Shown: positions 34,487 through 42,793, counted from the stretch's first letter. The stretch: DNA of 64,000 nucleotides from Pseudomonas bharatica CSV86 (GCF_000319305.2 NZ_AMWJ02000007.1:257632-321631); one strand, 5' to 3'. Notes: generated by a model not told the origin, from the sequence alone. Numbers and translations are program-made.

Positions 34487-35617
34487 TTATACGCCTGGGG
34501 CAGGCGCGGGGACGGCAGTGACTCGCCAGTCATCGCCAACCGCGCGCATTTCGATGATTTTCAGGGCCGGTGCCTCGCTCATCCGCGCCAGCGGCCAGTC
34601 GAGCAGCGGACGCGCGGTGGAGCCAAGGAACCTGCCAGCGATGAACAGCTGGTATTCGTCGATCAGGCCAAGCCGGGCGAACGCGCCGGCGAGACCGGGG
34701 CCGGCTTCCACCAGCACCTCGTTGATATCGCGGCGGGCCAGTTCCACCAGCAACTGGCGCAGGTCGACCTGGCCGTTCTCGCCAGGTATGCGCAGCAGTT
34801 GGTGGCCGGCGGCGGCATAGCGCGGATCGTCTTCGGCGGCGGTGACCACCAGCGCCGCGCCGGCCTGGAAGAACGGCGCGTCCAGCGGCAGGCGCAGCCG
34901 GCCATCGATCAGCACGCGCAGTGGCGGACGCGCCAATGCCAGGGCGGTGGTCTCGGGATCCAGGCCCAGTTCATCGCCGCGTACGGTCATCCGTGCGTTG
35001 TCGGCGATCACGCTGGCGGCACTGGTCAGGACCACACTGGAGCGGGCGCGCAGGCGTTGCACGGCAGAGCGCGCCGCCGGGCCGGTGATCCACTGGCTTT
35101 CGCCGCTGGCCATGGCGGTGCGACCATCCAGGCTCATCGCCAGCTTGACCCTGACGAACGGCAGGCGATGCTCCATGCGCTTGAGGAAACCGGGGTTGAG
35201 CGCCCGGGCTTCGGCTTCGAGCACACCGCTGGCGACTTCGATACCGGCGTCGGCCAGACGCTTGAGGCCATTGCCAGCGACCTGCGGATTGGGGTCCTGC
35301 ATCGCCGCGACCACCCGGCTCACCCCGGCGTTGACCAGCGCTTCGGCGCAAGGCGGCGTGCGTCCGTGGTGGCTGCAGGGCTCCAGGGTCACGTAGGCAC
35401 AGGCACCGCGCGCCAGCTCGCCGGCCTCGCGCAAGGCGTGGACTTCGGCATGGGGTTCGCCGGCACGCACATGCCAGCCCTCACCGACGATGCGCCCGTC
35501 ACGCACGATCACGCAGCCTACCCGCGGATTCGGATGGGTCGAGTACAGGCCCTTGCGCGCCAGCTCCAGCGCGCGGGCCATGTAGTGAGCGTCGAGCACG
35601 GCGCGTTCTGTGGACAT
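34487..35617 (-). CDS. ribD: Bifunctional riboflavin deaminase/reductase RibD
   Basis: 376-residue two-domain enzyme. The N-terminal cytidine-deaminase-type domain carries the zinc motif GEPHAEVHAL and EPCSHHGRTPPCAEALV; the C-terminal reductase domain includes VRVKLAMSLDGRTAMASGES and the VLVEAGPGLAGAF segment. The ATG at 35617 is used; a GTG six bases upstream overlaps the nrdR stop (GTGA) and is an equally plausible start. Coding frame intact. The nrdR-ribD-ribE-ribBA-ribH-nusB order is conserved in Pseudomonas. Confidence 0.96.
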   Translation of the reverse strand: MSTERAVLDAHYMARALELARKGLYSTHPNPRVGCVIVRDGRIVGEGWHVRAGEPHAEVHALREAGELARGACAYVTLEPCSHHGRTPPCAEALVNAGVSRVVAAMQDPNPQVAGNGLKRLADAGIEVASGVLEAEARALNPGFLKRMEHRLPFVRVKLAMSLDGRTAMASGESQWITGPAARSAVQRLRARSSVVLTSAASVIADNARMTVRGDELGLDPETTALALARPPLRVLIDGRLRLPLDAPFFQAGAALVVTAAEDDPRYAAAGHQLLRIPGENGQVDLRQLLVELARRDINEVLVEAGPGLAGAFARLGLIDEYQLFIAGRFLGSTARPLLDWPLARMSEAPALKIIEMRAVGDDWRVTAVPAPAPGV

Positions 35618-35619
35618 GT

Positions 35620-36084
35620 TCACTCTTTGGACGGCTCTCGGGCCAGGCGGTCGATCTCTTCGCGGAACTCGTCGAGGTCCTGGAAGCGTCGATACACGGA
35701 AGCGAAGCGGATATACGCCACTTCATCGAGCTTTTGCAGTTCGGCCATGACCAGCTCACCGACCACCAGCGACTTGACCTCGCGCTCGCCCTTGGCCCGC
35801 AGCTTGTGCTTGATGTGGGCCAGTGCGGCTTCCAGGCGCTCGACGCTGACCGGACGCTTTTCCAGCGCGCGCTGCATGCCGGCGCGCAGCTTGTCTTCGT
35901 CGAAGGGTTGGCGGGTACCGTCCTGCTTGATCAGGCGCGGCAAGACCAGTTCGGCGGTCTCGAAGGTGGTGAATCGCTCGCCGCAGGCCACGCATTCGCG
36001 GCGGCGGCGTACTTGCTCGCCCTCGGCGACCAATCGCGAGTCGATGACTTTGGTGTCGTTGGCACCGCAGAAGGGACAGTGCAT
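35620..36084 (-). CDS. nrdR: Transcriptional repressor NrdR
   Basis: 154-residue repressor of ribonucleotide reductase genes. The zinc ribbon is formed by MHCPFCGAND and ECVACGERFTTFE (residues 3-6 and 31-34), followed by the nucleotide-sensing ATP-cone from about residue 48 to 138. The ATG at 36084 is set by the invariant MxCPxC start. It heads the riboflavin operon and is divergent from a lipoprotein gene. Confidence 0.97.
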   Translation of the reverse strand: MHCPFCGANDTKVIDSRLVAEGEQVRRRRECVACGERFTTFETAELVLPRLIKQDGTRQPFDEDKLRAGMQRALEKRPVSVERLEAALAHIKHKLRAKGEREVKSLVVGELVMAELQKLDEVAYIRFASVYRRFQDLDEFREEIDRLAREPSKE

Positions 36085-36193
36085 GGTGGCAGGCAACAAA
36101 AAAAGGGAGGGCCATGGTAGCGCATCCGACTGGCAAGACAAGCCAAAGGGGTTACCATCCAGTGAGGAAATACGCCCCCTAAGGAATTTATCC

Positions 36194-36643
36194 ATGTCGT
36201 TTCGAGCGCTCGCCGTGCTCGGTTTCGCCACCCTGCTGACCGCCTGCAGCAGCGAAACCCCCAAGCCAGTACCGCCCCAGGCCCCGGCCAAGCCCGTGGC
36301 CAGGCATGTCCATGTGCCGACGCCGCTGCCTGCCTACCAGCGCGAACTGAGCGGCAGCTTCACCAATATTCCCCGGGGCGCCGAGGTCGAGGTCGCCCTG
36401 CTGGTGATCGACGAGCGCGGCCGCCCGCAGCGCCTGCTGGCCAGCGATACCTACGACGGTACCGGCCAGGCCCTGCCGTTCCAGTTGCGCTTCAATCCGG
36501 AGGTCTTTCCAGCCGGTGGGCGGGTGGAGTTGCGTGCCCGCGCCAGCCAGTCCGGACAACTGATCCTGCACCTCAAGCCGGTCAGCGTGCCCCATGCCGA
36601 AACCCAGGCCTTCGGCCCGCTGCAACTGGAAAAGGCGCCCTAG
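36194..36643 (+). CDS. YbaY-type lipoprotein
   Basis: 149 residues with a lipoprotein signal (FATLLTACSS; Cys at residue 18) and a Pro-rich linker, then a single YscW/YbaY-like type III secretion pilot-related domain of about 110 residues with ELSGSFTNIPRGAEVEVALL. Members are outer-membrane lipoproteins of unknown role. It ends directly before the ATG of the methyltransferase gene (stop and start abut), so the two are co-transcribed. Confidence 0.8.
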   Translation: MSFRALAVLGFATLLTACSSETPKPVPPQAPAKPVARHVHVPTPLPAYQRELSGSFTNIPRGAEVEVALLVIDERGRPQRLLASDTYDGTGQALPFQLRFNPEVFPAGGRVELRARASQSGQLILHLKPVSVPHAETQAFGPLQLEKAP

Positions 36644-37303
36644 ATGGCGCCCGTTCAACTGCAGGCCGCGTTGAGCGGGTTGCTGGGCGATGCGCGCCTG
36701 GTGGCCAGCGAATTGCCGGACTGCCCGCTGAAACTCTGGTTGATCGACGCCGATAACATGGATCGCGCCTTCAGCCCCGAGGAAACCCGGCGCATTCTCG
36801 ACGAGCCGCCATACTGGAGTTTCTGCTGGGCCAGCGGCCTGGCCATGGCCCGCTACCTGGCCGAGCGCCCGGAGTGGGTCGCGGGCAAGCGGGTCCTGGA
36901 TTTTGGCGCCGGATCCGGGATTGCCGGGATCGCGGCGGCGAAGGCCGGTGCCCTGGAAGTGGTTGCCTGCGACCTCGATCCGCTGGCGCTGCAGGCCAGC
37001 CGGGCGAACGCGGAACTCAATGAGGTGCAGCTGAGCTATTCCAGCGACTTCTTCGCCGAGGACGATCGCTTCGACCTGATCCTGGTCGCCGACGTGCTCT
37101 ACGATCGTGCCAACCTGCCGCTGCTCGACCAGTTCCTCAGCCGTGGCCGGCAGGCCCTGGTAGCCGACTCGCGGGTGCGCGACTTCCAGCATCCGCTCTA
37201 CCGCCGGCTCGATACCCTGCATGCCCTGACCCTGCCGGACCTGGCCGAGCCCCACGAGTTTCGCCAGGTGAGCCTGTACCACGCCAGCCGCGGGGCCTTA
37301 TAG
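36644..37303 (+). CDS. Class I SAM-dependent methyltransferase
   Basis: 219 residues of the METTL/EtfB-lysine methyltransferase-like group. The AdoMet motif I is VLDFGAGSGIAGIAAAKAGA near residue 85, followed by VACDLDPLALQASRANAELN and the LILVADVLYDRANLPLLDQF segment, which resembles the D/P-x-x-Y acceptor motif of protein methyltransferases. A PYWSFCWASGLAMARYL segment before motif I is typical of the family. Its start follows the previous stop with no gap. Likely a protein methylating enzyme; substrate not known. Confidence 0.85.
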   Translation: MAPVQLQAALSGLLGDARLVASELPDCPLKLWLIDADNMDRAFSPEETRRILDEPPYWSFCWASGLAMARYLAERPEWVAGKRVLDFGAGSGIAGIAAAKAGALEVVACDLDPLALQASRANAELNEVQLSYSSDFFAEDDRFDLILVADVLYDRANLPLLDQFLSRGRQALVADSRVRDFQHPLYRRLDTLHALTLPDLAEPHEFRQVSLYHASRGAL

Positions 37304-37334
37304 TGGCGTCATTCATGCGTTCGCGAGAGTCGAG

Positions 37335-38207
37335 ATGAGTCAGGAATCGCCGTACATTTTCGATACCACCGTTGCCAACTTCGATCAGGTGGTGATCGCC
37401 AACTCCCATCACAAGCCGGTGCTGGTGGACTTCTGGGCCGACTGGTGCGCGCCGTGCAAGGCGTTGATGCCGATGCTGGCGAAGATTACCGAGGAGTACC
37501 AGGGCGAACTGCTGCTAGCCAAGGTCAACTGCGATATCGAACAGGACATCGTCGCCCGCTTCGGTATCCGCAGCCTGCCTACCGTGGTGCTGTTCAAGGA
37601 TGGCCAGCCGGTGGACGGCTTCGCCGGTGCCCAGCCGGAATCGGCGGTGCGCGCCATGCTCGAACCCCATGTGCAACTGCCCGCACCGGCCGCGGCCGAT
37701 CCGCTGGAGCTGGCCCAGGCGCTGTTCAACGACGGGCGCTACAGCGAGGCTGAAGCCGCGCTCAAGGCACTGCTGGCCGAGGACAACAGCAACGCCGCAG
37801 CGCTGATCCTCTATGCCCGCTGCCTGGCCGAACGTGGCGAGCTGGTGGAAGCGCAGACCGTGCTGGACGCCGTAAAGAGCGACGAGCACAAGGCAGCGTT
37901 GGCCGGCGCCAAGGCCCAGTTGACCTTCCTGCGCCAGGCCAGGGACCTGCCGGAAGTGGCCGAACTGAAATCGCGCCTGGCGCAGAATGCCGAGGATGAC
38001 GAGGCGGCTTACCAGTTGAGTATCCAGCAACTGTCGCGCCAGCAGTACGAGGCGGCGCTGGAAGGCCTGCTGAAGCTGTTCAAGCGCAACCGCGGGTACG
38101 AAGGCGGCTTGCCGCACAAGACCTTGCTGCAGGTCTTCGAGCTGCTGGGCAATGACCACCCGCTGGTGGGGACCTACCGGCGCAAGTTGTTCGCAGCACT
38201 CTACTGA
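37335..38207 (+). CDS. cnoX: CnoX-like thioredoxin with TPR-type C-terminus
   Basis: 290 residues: an N-terminal thioredoxin domain (about 1-110) with an intact redox site WCAPCK (C38, C41), then a helical TPR-like half with repeats such as PLELAQALFNDGRYSEAEAAL. This is the YbbN/CnoX layout, a chaperone that protects proteins from chlorine and hands them to GroEL. The E. coli protein has SxxC in place of CxxC, so this homologue may still be redox active. Coding frame intact, in the usual location before the zinc operon seen in P. aeruginosa. Confidence 0.9.
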   Translation: MSQESPYIFDTTVANFDQVVIANSHHKPVLVDFWADWCAPCKALMPMLAKITEEYQGELLLAKVNCDIEQDIVARFGIRSLPTVVLFKDGQPVDGFAGAQPESAVRAMLEPHVQLPAPAAADPLELAQALFNDGRYSEAEAALKALLAEDNSNAAALILYARCLAERGELVEAQTVLDAVKSDEHKAALAGAKAQLTFLRQARDLPEVAELKSRLAQNAEDDEAAYQLSIQQLSRQQYEAALEGLLKLFKRNRGYEGGLPHKTLLQVFELLGNDHPLVGTYRRKLFAALY

Positions 38208-38216
38208 GTCAGTTCC

Positions 38217-38282
38217 GGCCCTATCGCTGGCAAGCCAGCTCCCACACGGACCTGTGGGAGCTGGCTTGCCAGCGATAGGGCC
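38217..38282. repeat. REP inverted pair, tightly spaced
   Basis: Two GTGGGAGCTGGCTTGCC-type units with only about six bases between them form an almost perfect 30-base-stem inverted repeat after the CnoX gene. Confidence 0.92.
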
Positions 38283-38293
38283 CGAAAGAGTAC

Positions 38294-38635
38294 CTAGCCG
38301 ATCCAGTGATACACCGGCGCATCCGCCCCGCTTTCCACCTTCACCTCGGCACTGTGCCGCAGCCGCACCAGCAGGCGCTTGCCCGCCGCCGTGCTCCCGG
38401 CCAGGCCTTCAAGCAACTCCAGCAACGCCGGCCCCTGCATTTCCCCCGCCTTGCGCAGCAGTTCCTTCGCCGCCAGCCATAGAGTGTCATCCGGCCGCGC
38501 CTGCGCTACCGGCGCTGCACTGCTGACCGGCGTCGCCGCCGGCTCGCCCGCCCGCGCCAGGCTAGCCCATTCCTCCGGCCCCAGCTCGATGGTCAGATCC
38601 ACCGGCCATTCGCCGATATGTCCTCGAATTCGCAC
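38294..38635 (-). CDS. Hypothetical protein, divergent from zinc operon
   Basis: 113 residues starting MRIRGHIGEWPVDLTIELGP. The GTG at 38635 is chosen because GGAGG is spaced eight bases upstream; an in-frame ATG at 38671 would put that site inside the gene. Acidic N-terminal strands followed by a helical region, no signal and no known domain. It is divergent from the His-rich protein gene with the Zur-like site between. No function can be assigned. Confidence 0.68.
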   Translation of the reverse strand: MRIRGHIGEWPVDLTIELGPEEWASLARAGEPAATPVSSAAPVAQARPDDTLWLAAKELLRKAGEMQGPALLELLEGLAGSTAAGKRLLVRLRHSAEVKVESGADAPVYHWIG

Positions 38636-38710
38636 GTCGCGTCCTCCGTTTTCAGGCGGCCATGCTCCCATGCCGGTCGAAGAACGCCAAGGGAGACTGG
38701 CGAGCGGATT

Positions 38711-38727
38711 CTACTTTGTTATAACAT
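38711..38727. promoter_or_regulatory. Zur-like operator
   Basis: CTTTGTTATAACATTTC contains the perfect palindrome TGTTATAACA, and its complement GAAATGTTATAACAAAG resembles known Zur boxes (GAAATGTTATA-type in enterobacteria; GTTATA/TATAAC core). It lies 38 bases before the His-rich protein gene and also upstream of the divergent hypothetical gene. The PAO1 counterpart operon (PA4063-PA4066) is induced by zinc shortage, which agrees. Confidence 0.7.
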
Positions 38728-38764
38728 TTCAAAATCTTTCCAAGCCCTCCCCGGAGTTCCGCCC

Positions 38765-39355
38765 ATGCGTCGCCTGCTGCTTGCCTTGCCTTTCGCGCTG
38801 CTGCCCCTGGCCTTCACCGCCTACGCGCATTCCGACCACGATCATGATCATGAGCACGACCACGCCCATGGCACACTGGGCGCCCACGAACATGGTGTCG
38901 CCCACCTGAACGCCGTGCTTGACGGCAATACCCTGGAACTGGAACTGGAAAGCCCGGCGATGAACCTGGTGGGCTTCGAGCATGCGGCCCAGAGCGATGC
39001 CGACAAGGCCAAGGTGGCCGCCGTGCGTGCCCAACTGGAACAACCACTGAAACTGTTCGGCCTGACCGCCGCTGCCAATTGCAGGGACAGCGACCAGGAA
39101 CTGCAAAGCCCGCTGTTCGGCGATGCCCCGGTCAAGGATGACGACGGTGATGGCGACGAGCATGAGCACGGCCACAGCGATATCCACGCCCACTACCGCT
39201 TCGAATGTGCCAAGCCGGATGCCTTGCGGAGCCTGGACCTGGCCCCGCTGTTCAAGACCTACCCTTCGACCCAGAAGATCCAGGTCCAGTTGATCGGGCC
39301 AAGTGGCCAGAAAGGTGTCGAAGCCACGCCGGCAAACGCTACGATCAACTTCTAA
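38765..39355 (+). CDS. His-rich periplasmic zinc protein (DUF2796)
   Basis: 196 residues. A signal peptide (RRLLLALPFALLPLAFTAYA) is followed by a strongly metal-binding stretch with alternating His and Asp/Glu (SDHDHDHEHDHAHGTLGAHE), a ~90-residue conserved region (VAHLNAVLDGNTLELELESP), a second acidic/His loop near residue 130, and a C-terminal strand region. This is the family of PA4063 / ZrgA-like zinc-binding proteins. It is the first gene of a four-gene operon with an ABC exporter-like pair and a DUF3299 protein, under a Zur-like operator. It probably captures or hands over zinc in the periplasm. Confidence 0.85.
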   Translation: MRRLLLALPFALLPLAFTAYAHSDHDHDHEHDHAHGTLGAHEHGVAHLNAVLDGNTLELELESPAMNLVGFEHAAQSDADKAKVAAVRAQLEQPLKLFGLTAAANCRDSDQELQSPLFGDAPVKDDDGDGDEHEHGHSDIHAHYRFECAKPDALRSLDLAPLFKTYPSTQKIQVQLIGPSGQKGVEATPANATINF

Positions 39356-39372
39356 GCCACCTATCCAGTGAA

Positions 39373-39392
39373 GCGCCCGGGGCAACCCGGGC
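39373..39392. other. Intergenic hairpin inside the zinc operon
   Basis: CGCCCGGGGCAACCCGGGCG folds to an eight-base GC stem with loop GCAA, between the His-rich protein gene and the ATPase gene. There is only TCGATTT after it, so it may be a partial terminator or mRNA-stabilising hairpin that makes the first gene more strongly expressed. Confidence 0.5.
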
Positions 39393-39400
39393 GTCGATTT

Positions 39401-40120
39401 ATGAGCCAGGCACTGATTGAACTGACCGACCTGGGCTTCGCCTGGCCGGGCCAACCACCGCTGCTGGACATCCCGGCGCTGCGCCTCGACGCCGGTGAAT
39501 CGCTGTTCCTCAAGGGCCCCAGCGGCAGCGGCAAGACCACCCTGCTGGGCCTGCTCGGCGGTGTGCAGAAAGCCGACCGCGGCAGCATCCGCCTGCTCGG
39601 CCAGGACCTTGGCGAACTGAGCCAGAGCGCCCGCGACCGTTTCCGCGTCGACCACACCGGCTACATCTTCCAGCAGTTCAACCTGCTGCCGTTCCTGTCG
39701 GTGCGGGAGAACGTCGAGCTGCCTTGTCGTTTTTCCAGGACGCGCGCCGAACGTGCTGCTCAACGCCATGGCAGCGTCGCCGAAGCCGCCAGCGTGCTGC
39801 TTGCCCACCTCGGCCTGAAGGACCCGACCCTGCTCGCCCGTCGCGCCGACAGCCTGTCCATCGGCCAACAGCAACGCGTTGCTGCAGCCCGGGCGTTGAT
39901 CGGCCAGCCGGAGCTGGTGATCGCCGACGAGCCCACCTCGGCCCTCGACGCCGATACCCGCGAGGCCTTCATCCGCTTGCTGTTCGCCGAATGCCGCGAC
40001 GCCGGCTCCAGCCTCTTGTTCGTTAGCCATGACCAAAGCCTGGCGCCGCTGTTCGACTGCCAGTCGTCCCTTGCCGAACTCAACCGCGCGGCCCGCCCTG
40101 CCAGCGATACGGAGGTCTGA
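39401..40120 (+). CDS. ABC ATPase of MacB/LolD type (zinc operon)
   Basis: 239 residues. Walker A is GPSGSGKTT (near residue 38), Q-loop FQQFNLLPFLSVRENVELP, Walker B LVIADEPTSALD. The signature motif is SIGQQQR in place of LSGGQ. The ATG at 39401 is preferred to 39368 since the conserved protein starts MSQALIELTDLGFAW. The MacB-like permease starts at the last base of the stop (TGATG). Together they are expected to move a zinc-related substrate across the inner membrane or to drive periplasmic work; the substrate is not known. Confidence 0.88.
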   Translation: MSQALIELTDLGFAWPGQPPLLDIPALRLDAGESLFLKGPSGSGKTTLLGLLGGVQKADRGSIRLLGQDLGELSQSARDRFRVDHTGYIFQQFNLLPFLSVRENVELPCRFSRTRAERAAQRHGSVAEAASVLLAHLGLKDPTLLARRADSLSIGQQQRVAAARALIGQPELVIADEPTSALDADTREAFIRLLFAECRDAGSSLLFVSHDQSLAPLFDCQSSLAELNRAARPASDTEV

Positions 40121-41385
40121 TGTACCTGCTCCGCCTTGCCCTGGCCAGCCTGGCCAACCGCCGTTTCACCGCTTTTCTCACCGCCTTCGCCATTGCCCTG
40201 TCGGTGTGCCTGCTGCTGGCCGTGGAACGGGTCCGAACCGAAGCCCGCGCCAGCTTCGCCAGCACCATCAGCGGTACCGACCTGATCGTCGGCGCCCGCT
40301 CCGGCTCGGTGAACCTGCTGCTGTATTCGGTCTTCCGCATCGGCAACGCCACCAACAACATTCGCTGGGACAGCTTCGAACACTATGCCAACGACCGTCG
40401 GGTGAAGTGGGCGATCCCGATTTCCTTGGGCGATTCGCACCGCGGATACCGGGTGATGGGCACGACCCAGGCGTACTTCGAGCACTACCAGTACGGCCAT
40501 CGGCAGAACCTGGAACTGAGCCAGGGCCGGGCGTTTGCCAGCGATCCATTCGAGGTGGTGCTGGGCGCCGAGGTTGCCGAAGCCCTGCATTACAAGCTCG
40601 GCGACAAGCTGGTGCTGGCCCATGGAGTGGCCGCCATCAGCCTGGTCAAGCATGACGACAAGCCCTTCACCGTGGTCGGCGTGCTCAAGCGCACCGGCAC
40701 CCCGGTAGACCGCACCTTGCACATCAGCCTGGGTGGCATGGAGGCGATCCATATCGACTGGCACAACGGTGTGCCGGCGCGTGGCAACGGGCGTATCAGC
40801 GCCGACCAGGCGCGCAACATGGACCTGACGCCGACGGCGATAACCGCCTTCATGCTCGGCCTCAACAGCAAGGTGGCGACCTTCTCGCTGCAACGGGAAA
40901 TCAACGAGTTCCGCAGCGAGCCGCTGCTGGCGATCCTGCCCGGCGTCGCCCTACAGGAACTGTGGAGCCTGATGGGCACGGCGGAGCAGGCGCTGTTCGT
41001 GGTATCGCTGTTCGTGGTGCTGACCGGGCTGATCGGCATGCTCACGGCCATCCTTACCAGCCTCAACGAGCGCCGCCGGGAAATGGCCATTCTGCGCTCG
41101 GTAGGCGCACGACCGTGGCACATCGCCGGGCTGCTGGTGCTGGAGGCCTTTGCCCTGGCCCTGGCCGGGATCGGCGCAGGGCTGGGACTTCTGTACCTGG
41201 GCATCGCCGCAGCCCAGGGTTACGTGCAGGCCAACTATGGGTTATACCTGCCGCTGGCCCTGCCGAGCAGCCACGAATGGACCCTGCTGGCGATCATCCT
41301 CGGCGCTGCGCTGCTGATGGGCAGCATCCCCGCGTGGCGGGCCTATCGACAGTCGCTGGCCGATGGCCTGTCCATTCATCTGTGA
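40120..41385 (+). CDS. MacB/FtsX-type ABC permease (zinc operon)
   Basis: 421 residues with the four-helix layout of type VII mechanotransmission permeases: one N-terminal helix (FTAFLTAFAIALSVCLLLAV), a ~230-residue periplasmic domain and three C-terminal helices beginning at about residue 290, with the cytoplasmic loop LNERRREMAILRSVGARPW typical of FtsX-like domains. Translation is coupled to the ATPase gene. Such proteins do not usually pump solutes through a channel but transmit force to periplasmic partners, here probably the His-rich protein. Confidence 0.9.
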   Translation: MYLLRLALASLANRRFTAFLTAFAIALSVCLLLAVERVRTEARASFASTISGTDLIVGARSGSVNLLLYSVFRIGNATNNIRWDSFEHYANDRRVKWAIPISLGDSHRGYRVMGTTQAYFEHYQYGHRQNLELSQGRAFASDPFEVVLGAEVAEALHYKLGDKLVLAHGVAAISLVKHDDKPFTVVGVLKRTGTPVDRTLHISLGGMEAIHIDWHNGVPARGNGRISADQARNMDLTPTAITAFMLGLNSKVATFSLQREINEFRSEPLLAILPGVALQELWSLMGTAEQALFVVSLFVVLTGLIGMLTAILTSLNERRREMAILRSVGARPWHIAGLLVLEAFALALAGIGAGLGLLYLGIAAAQGYVQANYGLYLPLALPSSHEWTLLAIILGAALLMGSIPAWRAYRQSLADGLSIHL

Positions 41386-41396
41386 GTATCCGTGGA

Positions 41397-41918
41397 ATGC
41401 GCCGTGCCCTGTTGTTGTTGCTGTTTTGCGCCCTGCCCGCCTGGGCCGGTGAGCCCCGGACCCTGGAATGGCCGCAGTTGATTCCCCCCGGCGCGCCGGT
41501 GATCGAGCCGCAACTGGCACCGCTGCACAACCTGTCGCAACTCTCCAACCTGGGTGACGCGCTGGCGGCCGAAGCGGCGCCGGCGGCGCACCAGCAGGTG
41601 CCGGACGCGCCGGTGGTCAAGGAACTCGACGGCCAGCAGGTCAAGCTGCCGGGCTATATCGTGCCGCTGGAAGTCGGTGAGGACGGGCGCACCACGGAGT
41701 TTCTCCTGGTGCCGTACTACGGCGCCTGCATCCATGTCCCTCCGCCACCGTCGAACCAGATCGTGCATGTGGTCAGCGAGATCGGCATCAAGGTCGAGGA
41801 GCTGTACCAGCCCTACTGGATCGAAGGGCCCATGCGTGTCCAGTCGTCGTCCAGCGAGCTGGCCGAGGCCGGATATCAGATGGAAGCCGAGAAAATCTAC
41901 GCTTACGAACTACAATGA
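41397..41918 (+). CDS. DUF3299 periplasmic protein (zinc operon)
   Basis: 173 residues. A signal peptide (RRALLLLLFCALPAWA) precedes a DUF3299 domain with the family segment VKLPGYIVPLEVGEDGRTTE, FLLVPYYGACIHVPPPPSNQ and a Cys and His suited to metal binding. An alternative start is the GTG at 41382 overlapping the permease stop (GTGA), which would add five residues (MSIRG). Last gene of the zinc operon. Role unknown; a zinc-linked periplasmic function is inferred from the neighbours. Confidence 0.82.
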   Translation: MRRALLLLLFCALPAWAGEPRTLEWPQLIPPGAPVIEPQLAPLHNLSQLSNLGDALAAEAAPAAHQQVPDAPVVKELDGQQVKLPGYIVPLEVGEDGRTTEFLLVPYYGACIHVPPPPSNQIVHVVSEIGIKVEELYQPYWIEGPMRVQSSSSELAEAGYQMEAEKIYAYELQ

Positions 41919-41947
41919 ATGGCCGCGCCACAACGCCTTCGCTTTCA

Positions 41948-41961
41948 TTGAGCTGAATCAA
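41948..41961. promoter_or_regulatory. ANR/DNR-type FNR box upstream of oprG
   Basis: TTGAGCTGAATCAA differs from the consensus TTGAT-N4-ATCAA by one base. Its centre is 41.5 bases before a plausible start point, with a TAACAT -10 hexamer at 41984-41989, the standard class II layout. OprG in P. aeruginosa is known to be controlled by ANR, which supports it. Confidence 0.75.
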
Positions 41962-42026
41962 GTATCGCCCCGTGGCAGCTCCTTAACATTGGAACCATCG
42001 AATCCAAATGTCCCCTGGGAGCTTCC

Positions 42027-42710
42027 ATGAACAAGTCCTTGCTCGGCGCCTCGCTGATCGCCCTCGCGCTAGCAGCGCCTGCCGCCTACGCCCACAAGGC
42101 CGGTGATTTCATCGTCCGCGCCGGTGCAGCCACCGTCGCCCCGAACGAAGACAGCGGCAACCTGAAACTCGACGGCGTAAAGGTCGCCGGCACCAAGGCA
42201 ACCGTGGACAGCGACACCCAGCTGGGCCTGGCCTTCGCCTACATGGTCACCGACCACGTCGGTATCGAACTGCTGGCCGCCACCCCGTTCCAGCACCAGG
42301 TGAACGTGAAAGGCCTCGGCCCTGCCCTCGATGGCAAGCTGGCCGACATCAAGCACCTGCCACCCACCCTGTCGGTCCAGTACTACCCGATGGATGCCGG
42401 CTCGAAGTTCCAGCCTTACGCCGGTATCGGCCTGAACTACACCCTGTTCTTCAACGAAGACCTGACCAGCGAACGCAAGGACCAGGGCTTCAGCAACATG
42501 AAAATGAAAAACTCCGTGGGCCTCGCCGGCCAGTTGGGCATGGACTACATGATCAACGACAACCTGCTGGTCAACGCCTCGGTCTGGTACGTGGATATCA
42601 ACACCGAAGCCAGCATCGACGGGCCGAGCGCACTGGGCGTGGGCAAGACCAAGGTCGATGTGGATATCGATCCATGGGTCTACATGGTGGGTATCGGCTA
42701 CAAATTCTGA
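42027..42710 (+). CDS. oprG: OprG/OmpW family outer-membrane protein
   Basis: 227 residues: signal peptide ending PAAYAHKAGDF (residue about 22), then an eight-stranded beta barrel with the OmpW features FIVRAGAATVAPNEDSG, ITD/VTDHVGIELLAATPFQHQ and the C-terminal aromatic residue (YKF). It forms a small channel for hydrophobic or small amino-acid-like compounds and has been linked to iron and anaerobic growth in P. aeruginosa. ANR-type box and -10 upstream, strong terminator after. Follows the zinc operon as in PAO1. Confidence 0.95.
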   Translation: MNKSLLGASLIALALAAPAAYAHKAGDFIVRAGAATVAPNEDSGNLKLDGVKVAGTKATVDSDTQLGLAFAYMVTDHVGIELLAATPFQHQVNVKGLGPALDGKLADIKHLPPTLSVQYYPMDAGSKFQPYAGIGLNYTLFFNEDLTSERKDQGFSNMKMKNSVGLAGQLGMDYMINDNLLVNASVWYVDINTEASIDGPSALGVGKTKVDVDIDPWVYMVGIGYKF

Positions 42711-42720
42711 ATGCAAAAAA

Positions 42721-42745
42721 GGGCCGCGCAAGCGGCCCTTTTTTT
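42721..42745 (+). terminator. Rho-independent terminator of oprG
   Basis: Stem GGGCCGC / GCGGCCC with loop GCAA and seven T residues, ten bases after the stop codon. Confidence 0.95.
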
Positions 42746-42758
42746 ATGGCGGCCTTCA

Positions 42759-42793
42759 GGGCCTCATCGCTGGCAAGCCAGCTCCCACAGGGG
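42759..42793. repeat. Single REP unit
   Basis: One copy of GCTGGCAAGCCAGCTCCCAC with the CCTCATC flank, between the oprG terminator and the epimerase gene; no inverted partner follows, only the short CCTGAGCTGGCTG remnant. Confidence 0.75.

Noticed and set aside
42721..42793. Small RNA gene after oprG
   Set aside because: The hairpin is a plain terminator followed by a single REP unit; no promoter of its own was seen.
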